A stretch of 64,000 bases of DNA from Cliona cf. orientalis. Its lineage: Eukaryota; Porifera; Demospongiae; Clionaida; Clionaidae. Shown here one piece after another: positions 30,401 to 42,298 of this stretch; position 1 is the stretch's first letter, and each line of letters begins with the position of its first letter. The notes beneath the pieces are model-generated. The model ran no database searches. It was not told the DNA's origin and saw only the letters and a list, made by a program, of their open reading frames with translations. Location of the stretch: the NCBI GenBank assembly GCA_963930775.1, contig OZ005689.1, positions 24,302,058-24,366,057 of the forward strand, in the 5' to 3' direction. The translations under genes were made by a program, and so were the position numbers.

Positions 30401-32863
30401 AGGCCTACTCCCAGGGCTAGCTAGTAGATCAGTACTCTCATTAAACTCTTATTACTGGGATTTTCTGGTTGCTTGTCCAGCGCAAAATTCCGCATGCGCG
30501 TAAGGCTCAACCAACGCACGCGGTATTTTTGAATACTAGTATTAATTTTTGTTTCGAGTTTGTCGGTGCCATGCCTGTTCCCTACTCTTTGGATCTTCGT
30601 TGGCGTGTCGTGTGGTTATCTCTCACTCGACGCTACTCGCTATGGAAATATCTCAACTTCTGCACCTCTCTGAGCGTACTGTGAGACGGTACATTACCAT
30701 ATTTCAACAAACAGGAGATGTTGAGCCAAAACAGTACAGGCACGGTCCTCCAAGACTACTAGGCGACTTTGAGCAACTTACTTTACTCCAGATTATTCTA
30801 CAAAATCCTGGTATTTACCTTGATGAGGTACAAACCAAACTCATGAACATTTTTGGAGTGTTGGTGAGTGTTAGCACTATCTGCAAAACTTTGAAACACA
30901 TGGGTTGCACAAGGCAAGCAATGTGCCGTGTTGCTAAACAGAGGGTTGTCAAGTTGAGAGCAGAATTCATGGCTGATATTTCTATCTATGATCCGTCCAT
31001 GCTCATATGGATGGATGAAACCGGGTGCGATAAGCGTAACACAATTCGAAAGTATGGCTACAGCGTTCGTGGTAGACCTGTGTGCGACCAACATCTATTA
31101 GTGAGAGGAACAAGGTATTCTGCTATCCCAATACTTTCACTTGATAGTATTCATGATGTATACCTTGCTGAAGGTACCATGAATGGGGATCGGTTTGTTC
31201 ACTTTCTTCAGGTATGCTTGCTACCACATTTGCTTCCATTCAATGGTGTAAATCCCTGATCAGTCGTGATCATGGACAATGCTAGCATACACCATGTTGA
31301 AGAAGTTAGAGACTTAATTGAAGTACAAGCTGGTGCAAGGCTCTTGTTCCTTCCTCCTTATTCACCTGATCTGATGCCTGTAGAGGGCATATTTACTCAG
31401 GTGAAGAGCCTAATGAAGCAAAATCCTCAGTTTTTTGAAGCATGCACAGATCCAAGAACATACATTGCACTACTCTTTGGAACAATCACCTCAGATGATT
31501 GCTATGGACATACATCTCACTGTGGATATGTTTAATTTTCTTTTCAAGTATAATAATGACAACATACTGTATGCACAATAATATTGTTATTAAATTTTGT
31601 CCAATTTAGCATGAAGGCCATGATGGCTTCCCGCTCAGATTGATATTCCATCTCGGACAATAAACCTGACTCGTGCAAACTTTAATTTCTCCTAGTTGCC
31701 TATAGCATCGAGACCTATTTTCAATTGTTTTTGCGGGACTATTTTTTGCTTGATTTGCAGATGATGGTCCAGATCTGGCCAAGCCAGGTCCCACGGTTAT
31801 CGCTGATGCAAGGTGGGTGAGAGCTTCAGACACAGGATCACTTTTCTTTTTTGATGGTGCCACGCCACCTGCTCTAAGAAACATGGTAGTTGTGGGTGGC
31901 TCATTCGAACTGCTGTGTATTCCTCCAACATACATTTCACTGCAAACCCTGTACTGCATTTGAGTATACTTCTTTATATGCATTGACTGGAATTGCTCCA
32001 TTGTGTCTTCGACCTGCTCCTCTATTCTGAGTTCTTCTTTTTCTTCTTCTTTGTCACCCCAGAGTCTTCGTCATCATCAGATTCTTCCTGCACTGATTTG
32101 TTAGGCCGTTTCATGGTCGCTGCACCAGACTGACCCTCTTTACGGAGACCATCACACCGGCGGGTTATATTCTCGCCTTTCAAGACACTCGACCACACTT
32201 CCTGGATATCTCTAGAGCTCCTTAAACTCATAATTGTATTGCCTATCAAACTCATCGATTAGATCAGCACCTAGCTGCACGTTAGAGTCTTTAGCTGTGT
32301 ACACGTTTGCAGTGTTGATGGATTTAGATCCCTCAAAGTGAAAGTTTTCCCTTTATCTTTTTTCCCTTTGGTACCACTTCTTTCGACGGCTTTCATAAAC
32401 AGCTTTGAGATGATACGTGGCTGTTGCCCTTGAACGCCAGATGATGAGAATGGTATGATCACAACCTGCCGAATAGGACAAGTTGGCCTAATCACATTCA
32501 CACGGGACTAAGATCCCACTTGAAATGTATTTGCCATTGTGATGGACGCTTTCGTTACACTTTACTTCTTGCTGTCCGTGGCACAGTGAAAATCACCTGT
32601 CTCGCTCGGCAATTTGGCAGTACTGTTACTGACATACCGTATAGCGTATATGTATAATTGCGCATGCGTACCAGACAATTCAAATTTTTGGACAAGCAAC
32701 CAGAAAATCCTAGTAAAGATAGCTCTACTTTATCATATAAATTTGGCTGTTCGACTTGGTTTAAATTCTGAATTTACTTACTTCGAATCACCTTGATAGA
32801 CGCCTTGTCAATTCCATTGCGATTTAGCTGATAGCACACTTGATCCCCAGAGAGCTTTTCCAT
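27463..32863 (-). CDS. SAMD3-like gene (SAM domain, uncharacterised expanded family)
   Basis: Minus-strand exon 1 (32863-32782) reads MEKLSGDQVCYQLNRNGIDK and continues in phase into exon 2 (30358-30210, NCEINGEALKELTTDFEEF), together a SAM domain. Downstream pieces: Lys/Pro-rich exons (29870-29490), 29120-28900 with FAFVREVVSYYEGILPTPT and YPCLQDSKCSKYW, 28740-28670, 28600-28440 (TREGRRDILEVYPILKQPK), 28219-28028 and 27702-27463 (GTTVINGIAHLMAAYYVLDV, then YPK). This order matches, from memory, the SAMD3-like proteins multiplied in fish, cnidarians and sponges. SAM domains mediate protein interactions; the rest is of unknown function. Intron 1 carries a Tc1/mariner-like element. Some exon borders are not resolved and a stop lies near 28545, so part may be decayed. 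It is head-to-head with the 33138 gene. Confidence 0.6.
30571..31535 (+). pseudogene. Tc1/mariner-like transposase, element 2
   Basis: The start MPVPYSLDLRWRVVWLSLTR shifts frame after about 25 codons, then continues LHLSERTVRRYITIFQQTGD (helix-turn-helix). The catalytic domain has LIWMDETGCDKRN (first D), VIMDNASIHHVEEVRDL (second D) and LFLPPYSPDLMPVEGIF (E). Thirty-five residues separate the second D from the E. A TGA and a shift at about 31258 break the frame just before VIMDN. Only two lesions are visible, so it is younger than the copy at 15887. The C-terminus is SDDCYGHTSHCGYV. Function: TA-directed cut-and-paste transposition. Confidence 0.85.
31610..32537 (-). pseudogene. accessory minus-strand gene of Tc1/mariner-like element 2, SHOCT-like C-terminus
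   Basis: It starts ATG 32537 (MANTFQVGS, then a TAG, then SRVNVIRPTCPIRQVVIIPF). It continues through a Lys-rich stretch (KGKKDKGKTFTLRDLNPST), an acidic/Lys-rich linker (QEESDDDEDSGVTKKKKKK) and helices (EQVEDTMEQFQSMHIKKYTQ). In a shifted frame near 31700-31620 it ends SLHESGLLSEMEYQSEREAI. That tail has the L..L.ESG.LS..EY pattern of SHOCT-like hairpins and matches the tail of the element-1 gene (LALLDCGAISKDQY). Several frameshifts are present. The position, orientation and tail make it the counterpart of 17035-18250. Function unknown. Confidence 0.5.
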
Positions 32864-35261
32864 GTCCTTCCTCTTCGTTGCAGCACAGGAGCAGTCACAA
32901 GAAACGAAATAAACCAGAACGAAAGTCCAACACTTCTTCGTCACCTTGACCGGATAAATTTAATATGCGCGCACATGCAATCGTAGAACGGGCATTGGGT
33001 CTAGGTCTGGGAATGAGACCGTTGCATCACGTAATCGCTTTCGATCATGTCCATGGAGCTGTACTAGTATACTGTGGATCGAGACGAGACTGTGTTGCTC
33101 GCCAGGCGCTGGAAAGCCACTTTGATATCTATCTACCATGAGCGAATCTCAACTTCAAAGTTGCACCATGTGCTCCTACTGCACCACAAATCCGAGGCAG
33201 TTATTGAATCATGTCTTTACTATCCACAGACATGACCCAAACTTCGACGTCTACTGCAGTCATTGTATGAGATCTTACAAAAAGTTGAGTGCTTACCGTA
33301 AGCATATCTCGAGAGGGTGCACAGTACCTGTAGTTGAAGATATCACTACAGAGCGACGGTCTCTATATCCATCATCGTCAGAGTTACCAGAAGGAGATAC
33401 ATACAACACTAATCAATGGTGATCCAGGTGTCGAAAGTCCAACCATTAGCCAGCAATGGCACGAGGCTCGATTTATTCTTGGTATAAAGGAGTAGTATCT
33501 CAAGCTGCTGTAGACCACATAATATCATCCACCACTACACTTGTGTCTACGTTACTAGATGGCATCACAGCCGGTGTGCACTCCACTGACCCACAAGAGT
33601 TACTGAAGATGAAGAGAGCGTTTGTGATGCCAAGGCCTTGTTCTCTGGGCTTTCTACTGCTCATCAACAACAGAAATATTTTGTTGAAAACTTTCATCTT
33701 GTGGTAATAAATGTATTAAAATCGGGGGGGAGCGGCGAACACGATCTGGATGGGGTCAAGGTGCTTCTTGGGGTAGTCTTGCGTGCCACACCCCCCAACC
33801 CCCCCTTGTTAAAATGGCTAAAAGAAACTATTGGCCCACTAGGACACTACTGTATCTGGGTATGGTGCCTCTATTGCCCATGAGTATGTGTTTGTGTGTT
33901 TGGGGGGGGGGGTGGTGATGGATATGTGATACTTGATAAGCCGTTACAGTTCATTGTAGATCAGGTCAAGTAATCAGAGATTTTTGTACTTTTATGTTTC
34001 AACCTCGGTCTCTCATCGCCCACTCTTGTATATGCTTGACAGGAACCTGTTCCAGTTATCCTGGGTACAAGGAGGATTTGGAAGATTGTGAAGCGCAAGA
34101 AGAGAGCAACCATTGTGCACGACACAATGTATTATGTTCCATTGCTTGATTCATTGAAGGTTAATGATACAAATTAAATTTTAATTACATGTATGTAATT
34201 GAAACATAATAATATTTTTTGCAACCACAGGCTCTTTTGCGGAGAGAGGATGTCCAAGAAGAGATTGAAACAGAACGTTCCAGTGAAGGTGGAATACTTC
34301 GTGATTTCTGTGATGGCTCCTTTGTCAGAAACCTGGCAACTGGGGAATGTACGTTATTTCTAGCCTTGTATCATGATGATCTTGAAGTTGCTAATCCCCT
34401 TGGATCCAAAAGAAGAGTGCACAAACTTGGTTAGAGATGTATAACATTGCCTAATTACAGTAATTTAATGTTGTTGTTAATCCTTTACCTCAGCAATGTT
34501 TTACTGGATATTATTAAATATTCATCCGGCCCATCACTCCACACTAAAATCCATACAACTGCTAGCAGTAGTGAGGTCGAACGCAATGTGACCCGCTATG
34601 GAAAAACCGACCACTCGCGCTAAAATATGATTTTGCAGTAGGGGGTTCAATACTCGACTCAACGTTATTTTTTCGACTTTTTTTCTTTGGATATTCTGAA
34701 AGTATAGTCCTTTGCCCATCCATTTATAAAATTTCAGCGCAATCCAAGCTTGTTCAGTGTGTGTGCCGCTCGAAAGAATGGCGTTCAGTTTTAGCTAGCT
34801 ACGTGAACTGACCTACAGTGTTATCGATCTATTATAATCTACAAGTCGCGGTTGATCACCATGACAATACCCGCGCTTAGCGAGCTAGCATAGCACAGTA
34901 AGTCAGTAGTGGCGGACTCGAGGCCCTTGTCTTGCTTTCGATCCTACACAGAGCAGCCGCTCACTCTCGGCTCCACGATCGACGGCACTAGAAGTCAATC
35001 AAGAAGACAGTCCCACCCATCCAACCCACCCCCTATTCATACAATACATTGTCATAATACTGAATTGAATTGTTTACTAAAATCAATATCAATACCTAAC
35101 TATCTATGTAGACCAGCAGAGCTCAACAGCAGCAGCCCAGTCCTGCCTGAGGGAACCTTGAGCACAACAGTGCCTTGAGCTGTCTGAAGACTCAGAGAAT
35201 CTAAGAGGGAGGTGGGGGGAAGAGAGAAAGAGATAGATGGAAAGGGGGGGGGAACAGACAG

Positions 35262-35338
35262 AGAGAGAGAGGGAGAGAGAGAGAGGAGAGAGAGGAGAGA
35301 GAGTGAAAGAGAGAGAGTTAAAGAGAAAGAGAGAGGAA
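35262..35338 (+). repeat. (GA)n purine microsatellite
   Basis: Nearly pure GAGA/GGAGA tract inside the 34586-36526 element. Frames crossing it are low-complexity artefacts. Confidence 0.8.
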
Positions 35339-35856
35339 GTACATGTAAATACCGAGGTAAATTACATGGACATACACGTACATTCACGTATAGTTCGACA
35401 TGCATGTTACTTGTACGGTTATGGACGAGGATGAAGGAACTAGTACCTGTGCAGCAAACTTCATAAACAGCTACTGAGAAGACCTTGTCAATGTATCAGT
35501 CTCAGATTCACTGTTGAGTCAACAGCCACTATCCTCGTTGACATCCACACAAACCCCAGCTCAAATGTACCAGCTCGGATACATACCTTTCCCACCGTAT
35601 TCGATCTCATGCAAGACTAGTCGACTCTCCTTCCTCATGTTCGTCGCTGGCTTTAAGCCCTCCTCTCCTTCCCCCTCCCCCCAATTTCTACAAGTACATC
35701 ATACATGTACATGCACGCATACATGCACATGCACACTCTTCAACATGCACACAAACTCTCCTGTTTACTATACATGTACCTTAGCTTTCCAAATCTTAAA
35801 CAATGAGCAGACTCATCCTCACAGTGAGAGCATCACATCCAGTTAGTTGGTAGATT

Positions 35857-35985
35857 CACAGCGCAGTACAGAGCCTTCATTTTCTACAATAAAGGTATAA
35901 AAGCTTTTCACAACCTGCACAGCGCAGTACAGAGCCTTCAAAATTACATTTTCTACAATAAAGGTATACTGAGCTTTCACAACCG
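35857..35985 (+). repeat. direct duplication of ~65 bp
   Basis: GCGCAGTACAGAGCCTTCA followed by TTTTCTACAATAAAGGTATA occurs twice (starts about 35862 and 35922). The second copy has a short insertion (AAATTACA). A local tandem duplication inside the element; no coding signal. Confidence 0.65.
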
Positions 35986-38900
35986 TAGCTCATACCAAAC
36001 AGCGCACACAGCCAGGTAGTAAATTCACAGCTACGAATGGCTATCTCATGTGTCAGACTCCTTCGTACTTTGCCAGAAGTACTTCATGTTGAATCACACC
36101 CAGGGGTGTTTATTACATGCAGCCTTAGCTATAAGAACAATCATAGACAACTTACAAAGTGTAGAGTCCATCGCTTCTCTCGATATCTTCTCCATAAGAC
36201 CAGGACTGCTGTACTGGCGCTCTCTCTGTGGCCATCTTTCCCGGCAAATTCATTATGGTGCTAACCGCGTGGTGTAATACGGAACGTATACGGAAACATT
36301 GAACGTTGAGCTATATACATACAAAATGCTCCGTTTCTTGAAAAATTGTAAACTGAGGCACGGGTGACCCGTGTACAATTTTTTGGCCATAACTCGGCTT
36401 AGGAAGCTTTTTAGAGCCTGGCTCTTTGACCGTTGAACTCTACAGTAAATTCTGCGTCGACCTATACCCAAAACGCGATTTTCATGAAAAATTGCGAGTG
36501 GTTGGTATTTCCATAGCGGGTCACATATGGCATTGATGCAGTTTTGAACCTGCTGTCAAGGACTTAAAAACTTTGGGAACAACTGTGAGTGTTTTGCATA
36601 TCTGTAAAAAATATTATGAATGAAAAATAAACTATTATTGTGTGTACACATACATGTATGCATAGGGAATTACAGTGAAATGTGGATCTAATGACAAGCA
36701 TTTCCAAGGCCATCTGATAGTATACTTGGGTGATACACCTGCAGCAAATCTAGCTGGTGGTTTTAAAGTGGGTGTCGGTGGAGCCTATAGCTGCTGTAGA
36801 AGTTGTATGATCAAGTATTCAGACCTTTGTTCACAGGTAAATTTAGGGTGACTCTTAACTTACCAATATTACATGTACATGTACGTATTTGGTTGTCACC
36901 AGTATTTATTTTTGGTTAGTTAAAATGTGAACAACTATGACCTAGGCGACTTGATCAGCATCGCAGACACTGTGCTCTAGTTGCTACTGGTGATCCTACT
37001 TTTTCTAAGGAGTATGGAGTGAACCGGCTTAGTATTCTAAATGAAGTTCCACTGTTTGATCTGTGCGTGTGTATTCCTCATGACATCATGCACGTGCTGC
37101 TAGGAGTCTTACCCCGTCACTGCAAGATATTGCTTCGCTACTATATAGTTGACCAGCGGCTTTTCACCGTCAAATATCTCAAGCAAATCAAGGCATTCAA
37201 ATATGGGTATAGTGAGAAGGCTGGTGCACCTCACCAAATAGATGGAGAACATCTCACATCTGATGATACTAAATTTGTGCAGTCAGGTAAGTGTGATTAT
37301 GTATAATACATGTGTTCAATATTCGTGTGTAATGTATTTATTATGGTACATTGTATCGTATACATGTACATTAATTTACACATTATGTCTTCACAATAGC
37401 ATCACAAATGTGGCTGTTGGGGTGATTGCTGCCATTGATGGTTGGTCAGTATGTACCCAATGATGACCCTCACTGGATGTGTTTCTTGGAACTGCTATTA
37501 CTACTACTATTTTTCTACTAGTTTTGTCAACCGCTGTGGAGGTCACTAGTGATTTTGTAACTGACCTGAAAATGGTTGTTGAGAGCTACCTTTTCCACTA
37601 CAACAAACTGTACCCCAACTCAATGACACCCAAAATGCATTATCTACTCCATCTACCTGAACAAATGAGACGGTAATTGTAAACCCATGTATGCATGTAT
37701 ATGTAAATGCTTACTAAGTATTACACGATACCCAAATCGAATTCTGCATGAAGGACGACTGCATTTACCATAGTATTCCTAATTAATGCACATCTTAACC
37801 TCAGTGCTCATTGTTATGTTATTAGATTTGGACCACTTCGCCACCAGTGGTGTATGCGCCTTGAAGGCAAGAATGCACACATCAAGCAACTTGTAGGCAA
37901 AAACTTTAAGAACCTGCCGAAGTCAGTGGCTCATAGGCATCAACGCTACATGTGTCTCCAGTTGTTGACTCCACCTGGTGTCAAGTGCACAAATTTTCTC
38001 TATAGTGGTGATGAAATCAAGCGAGGTATGGTATGTATAGATAGTATATTATATTATTATACAATGTACATGTACTTTGTGCAATATCATACTCTTTACT
38101 AGCTCCTATGCTGAATTCTTGAGTTATTGTTGTCAAATCCTCTGCAGTGGAACAAAGACTAATATGCAGTTTTAATCCCAGTGGTCTACAGGATGCTCTA
38201 GAGAGGACCTTCCCTGAGCATGAGTATCTGCCAGTGTAAGTCCACAGCCAATCTTATTAGGGGGAATCATGTGTGTGCCTAAACTCAGAGGTGTCAAAGT
38301 ACATGACATTATAAATGTATACTATTATGTTGTTGTGTACATGTACAATGACTGTATACAATCGGTGGACTGGACTAGTGGAGTGGACTACTGTACTGAT
38401 CCGATTTGCTGTCGCTAACTGTCCTAGATATATTCTACCCGCGAAGATGAGTGGTCTACCGGTAGCTATCTTCACAGTCACTGCTACAAAAGTACAGTTT
38501 CACCAAAATTATACGCCATAGGCCACACCCCATTCGATGGCAATGCGGAGCATCTAGCTGTACATAATACGCATGCGCAGAAATGGACAGTCCTCGTGCG
38601 TCTTTCTGGACTTCAAAGTCTACTTGAGATTCAGATATTTAATTGGTGCCAATCTCAATGCAAGGAACTAGCTCCACATGTCCCATCATCATAGAAGATG
38701 AGGAAGTGGTATCATTACCAGGCTCTCCACTTAAAGTGTGCCAATCTGCTTGCTTTTGATTTTGGAGTAGAATTTCTTTTCAGTTATTAAACTATTTTTT
38801 TGTTACTTGGTTTGATAGACAACTTATAGATAGGCTTGACTCACGGATGACGATTGATCTGACACAGGAGGAAGGTGATTCAGGTAGGCATATATAAATG

Positions 38901-39188
38901 TAAGGTGCCAGGATTTGCAGTACTCTTTACGAGAGTAAATTAGCATCTGGATTTAGGGTTTGGGTAGACTTTGGTGCTGGGTTTAGAATTTGTGAGAATC
39001 GATGTATAATTGATAATGTGTGTAATATCACATTAGCCAAAATTTATGTATTTGTAAATGGACCTATTTACACTGGCACTGCGCCGTACAACCCCTCTTT
39101 CTGCAATCTGAGTATTAGAAGACACTTGAGCAACTCCTTAATAATGCTAACTTGCTTTCGCAACCGCTTTGCCTAAAAGGCATCATAA

Positions 39189-39612
39189 TATGTGAGCGAA
39201 TTTGAGAAAAGGGGTAACTTCGCGCAAAACGCGATTTTTTGTCACTTTTCAGCCTACCACCATTTCAAGCCAGTAAGAGCCCTAGGTTTCAGACTTGGTT
39301 TGCAAGCAGTTTGGACCTTCTACTTCACAGATTCAACGTTAGAAGCTAAAGCAAGCCTCCTGTCCCGAGCGGTGAGCCGCCAAAGAGGGCCATAAAACGG
39401 CGTTTTTCGAACGCGATCGACGCGCGTGCTCGCCCCGCCCATACCGGAAGTGGGCGGGGCTCGCGATTTGCAGCAAGTGTAGTAGGATGATGGAAGAATA
39501 TTCATGCCAGGTTTGAAGTTCATAGCTGCTATGGTTCCCAAGTTATAAGCGTTTTAAAACCAAAATTCGGGAAATGCGCGAAGTTACCCCTTTTCTCAAA
39601 TTCGCTCACATA
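39189..39612. mobile_element. TATGTGAGCG-type MITE copy 1 (424 bp)
   Basis: Nearly perfect inverted ends TATGTGAGCGAATTTGAGAA, then AAGGGGTAACTTCGCGCA, about 38 bp each; palindromic TA flanks. Nested in the MULE-like element. It is related to the MITE at 48950-49372 (same interior words CACTTTTCA, GAACGCGATCGA, GGGCGGGGC). Confidence 0.8.
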
Positions 39613-39879
39613 TTATCCAGGTGTAATTGGTCCTTAATGATCTCATTAGTGTGACAATTCAATTAAAGTGTGTATGGGGTACGCCCAATATTGTGATCCA
39701 TGGAAGTATGCGCCTACCATCTTTGATTATGGTTAGAAAGTCTATAGATTGAGAGCCTATAGAAAATCAAAAACCAAGCTGAGTATGCTTCAGTTGATTG
39801 TGTTACTATGGTCAATCATGCACACATGCAGCTTCAATTACATGTAGCTAGTAATCGGTGGTTATAGCATGATAAAATG

Positions 39880-41810
39880 TTTAATTGCCCCGCATGCATG
39901 TGCAAGGGGTAAAGTAATCAGCCGTGTTGTCATTATTGTCGTTGCCACAAAAATCGCCATCTCTCGATGCCTAGGCACCTCAGCGACTCGTAAGCTCAAC
40001 GAATCAGCCGTCTTTGGTGAATAATGAGCTTCAGTGTGCTTCGAATCAAGGGCCATGGTCCACGAGTGTCACAAATAGTGTCTTCTTGTTAGCCTTCGTA
40101 ACCACGCCTATCGACAGTACCCACTCAATACATTATGCATGCATGCATGCCTTGTGCTTTCTGCTCATGCGCATAACAAATGTTATGGACTGATAGAGGT
40201 CGTCAACAATGCTAGTGGCATGTTTGGATGCTAGCTATCTGCAGACAGGAATACAAAGCCCTATTGAATCAGAAAGTAAGATACCTATATCTAGTCTAGA
40301 TCTGGTGCAAAGAGAGTCAGTGGTTTTTTGGCTATCACCAGGAGCTATTCAAAATTTTTTTCCCCATACACGCAAAGTAGATCTATAGATTGCGCAATGT
40401 GCACGCAGAGTATGTGCTCTACAGAGCTTTAGTTGCCAGTCTAAATTTGTCTGTATCAGCCTGGAATAGGGGCTCCTGTTGAAAGGCTATAAACAGATCC
40501 ACAAGGTATTTTGAGTTAATGTAATTATTGTGCTTAGGAGATTGTGCAGTTGAAGGTGATTGTCCAGGTGATGATGGAGGAGATTGTCCAGGTTGTGATG
40601 GTAGTTCTATTGGAACTCCCGGAGTGAAGAGGTATACAGTAATGATAACATAATGTATGCATTGATGTTCATAATTTATGTTTTTATACATAGGCGTTTA
40701 TTTAAAGAAAAGAGTGCATCGTGCCCGACGAACAAAGTCCCTAAAATGTATGTTTGGAAAGAAATTATTTGTTGATTACCAATGTTACTAGCATTAATGT
40801 TACAGTTGTATTGATGGAAACCCTTTGCAACCCATCTTTGAGACTCCACCCGAGAAGTATTCAGCTGAACGGGTTTTACGTATTTTGCTTGATCGTGACA
40901 TTAGCCCTTCCAGAATTTGTCAAGAGCGCCCAGTAAACATTACAGAGAGTGCTACTTTCGTAGTGGATATCACCAAATTGCGCCATGAAAAGGATGTACT
41001 CAAGGATGGTTTTGGCAAGTGGAACTACAGTGGTTCACACCCAGTACCTTTCCACATAACCCATCATGAAGATGGACATATTGCTATTGATAAATGTGCC
41101 CCAGGAGCAACTGGAGCAGATGTTGTTCATCTGAGGAGGCTGCATGCAACACATCCATCGAATTCATCATTCAAGAGGATGATTGCCTTTATTTCTGGTA
41201 CGTTTTATGTGAGCGTTTCCCCAGAATTTGAGTAGAGCGGTATTCTAAGACTTGTTTATTTGGTCAAAGATCAAAGGTTTTAACCACTCTACTGTGGCCT
41301 AGGGAAACCCCTGTATGTGTGTATTCCTCTGGGTATCCCTTTAGCTTAGTGCCACAATCACCCATGTGTGCAGTGTTCCCCCTAAACGTAAGTCAAGGCA
41401 TGATAGCAGGGCATAATTACCCCGCGGGCATGCGCAAGGGGTAAAGCAATCGGTTAGTCCGTCTGTTGTCGTTGTCGTCATCGTTGTCGTCGGCACGAAA
41501 ATCGCCAGATCTAGCGTTCTAGGTATCTGTGCGTGCTATAAGCATAACCAATCGGTAGATATCAGTGAAAAACTGGTTTGTACGCACTTTAAATTGCTCA
41601 AAATGGCTTACTAGTGCTACAAATCGTGCATTTTCTGTTCAGCATGCCTGTGGTTTATTGAGCACACCCATCTTTTAGCATAATAGTGTACTGATGCGAC
41701 TGCGCATGCACAAGCTCTGTGTTGGAAAGGGTCGTCAATACTGCGCTATAGTGGCTACAGAGCGCGTGGGGTGTGTGCTCTATAGAGCTCAAGTTATTAC
41801 TAATTTAGGC
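39880..41810 (+). repeat. two copies of a dispersed repeat (39880-40440 and 41405-41810)
   Basis: Both copies start with a TACCCCGC...GCAAGGGGTAAAG word (39885, 41418). They continue with a GTTGTC(G/A)TTGTCGT-type stretch and AAAATCGCCA, and share GGTCGTCAA and GTGCTCTA(C/T)AGAGCT further on (40410, 41790). The same orientation and ~1.5-kb spacing fit either two insertions of one family or a segment duplication. The short exon pieces of the MULE-like gene lie between them. Confidence 0.45.
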
Positions 41811-42267
41811 AGAGCTGTAGCCACATCACAGGCCGAAGTGCATGTTATTATTGTACAACTAAGTCTTGTTGTTTTGCTCATGCGTGTACAAATGTTGACC
41901 TTTTACTACATGTAGTGACTTTGTGGATTTGTTGAGTTGGCTAATACATATGGCAGGTAGTGGTTGTGCAGTAAAAATGTATGGAAATTCTAAATGTAGC
42001 TCACCAAATATATTGGGAGCTGAAGGCTCAGGCACATGGCGAAGGGAGACTATAGAACATCAGAGTAAAGGGTTATTAGTTGCATTATAATCTAATTGCT
42101 GAACCACTTGCAAACGAGCAAGAACTAGAAGGCGGTAGTTATCAGGTAGAATATGTGATATATTAAGCTTCCTGCTACAATAAAATCGTCTCACTGCTTC
42201 AGTTTTGATGGTTTATGATTTTTCTCACTTTTACTGGGTCCAATGAGAGCCCGGGTTAGAGGGGTTC

Positions 42268-42298
<31 letters not shown>

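Larger units (their letters stand above)
30455..32713 (+). mobile_element. Tc1/mariner-like element 2, two convergent genes, in a host intron
   Basis: TA flanks (30453-30454, 32714-32715) enclose inverted ends CTGGGATTTTCTGGTTGCTT and the complement of AAGCAACCAGAAAATCCTAG, about 24 bp with one mismatch, followed by GCGCATGC words on both sides. It carries the transposase on plus (30571-31535) and a second gene on minus (31610-32537), the same layout as element 1 although the terminal repeats differ. Confidence 0.85.
34586..36526. mobile_element. TATGTGACCC-type element inserted in an exon of the 33138 gene
   Basis: The ends are ATGTGACCCGCTATGGAAA (34586) and the complement of TTTCCATAGCGGGTCACAT (36526), continuing (A/T)CC(A/G)ACCACTCGC. 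It separates LLAVVRSNA from YGIDAVLN of one conserved block in the host gene, so it lies inside a coding exon. The right ~150 bp (CGCAATTTTTCATGAAAATC, then GCGTTTTGGGTATAG) is related to the right end of the DUF7869-like element. The interior holds a (GA)n tract (35262-35338) and a ~65-bp duplication (about 35860 and 35922, both with GCGCAGTACAGAGCCTTCA), and no transposase. It looks like a non-autonomous relative. Confidence 0.7.

Noticed and set aside
35100-35466. Ser/Leu- and Glu/Arg-rich frames
   Set aside because: Translations of a (GA)n microsatellite.
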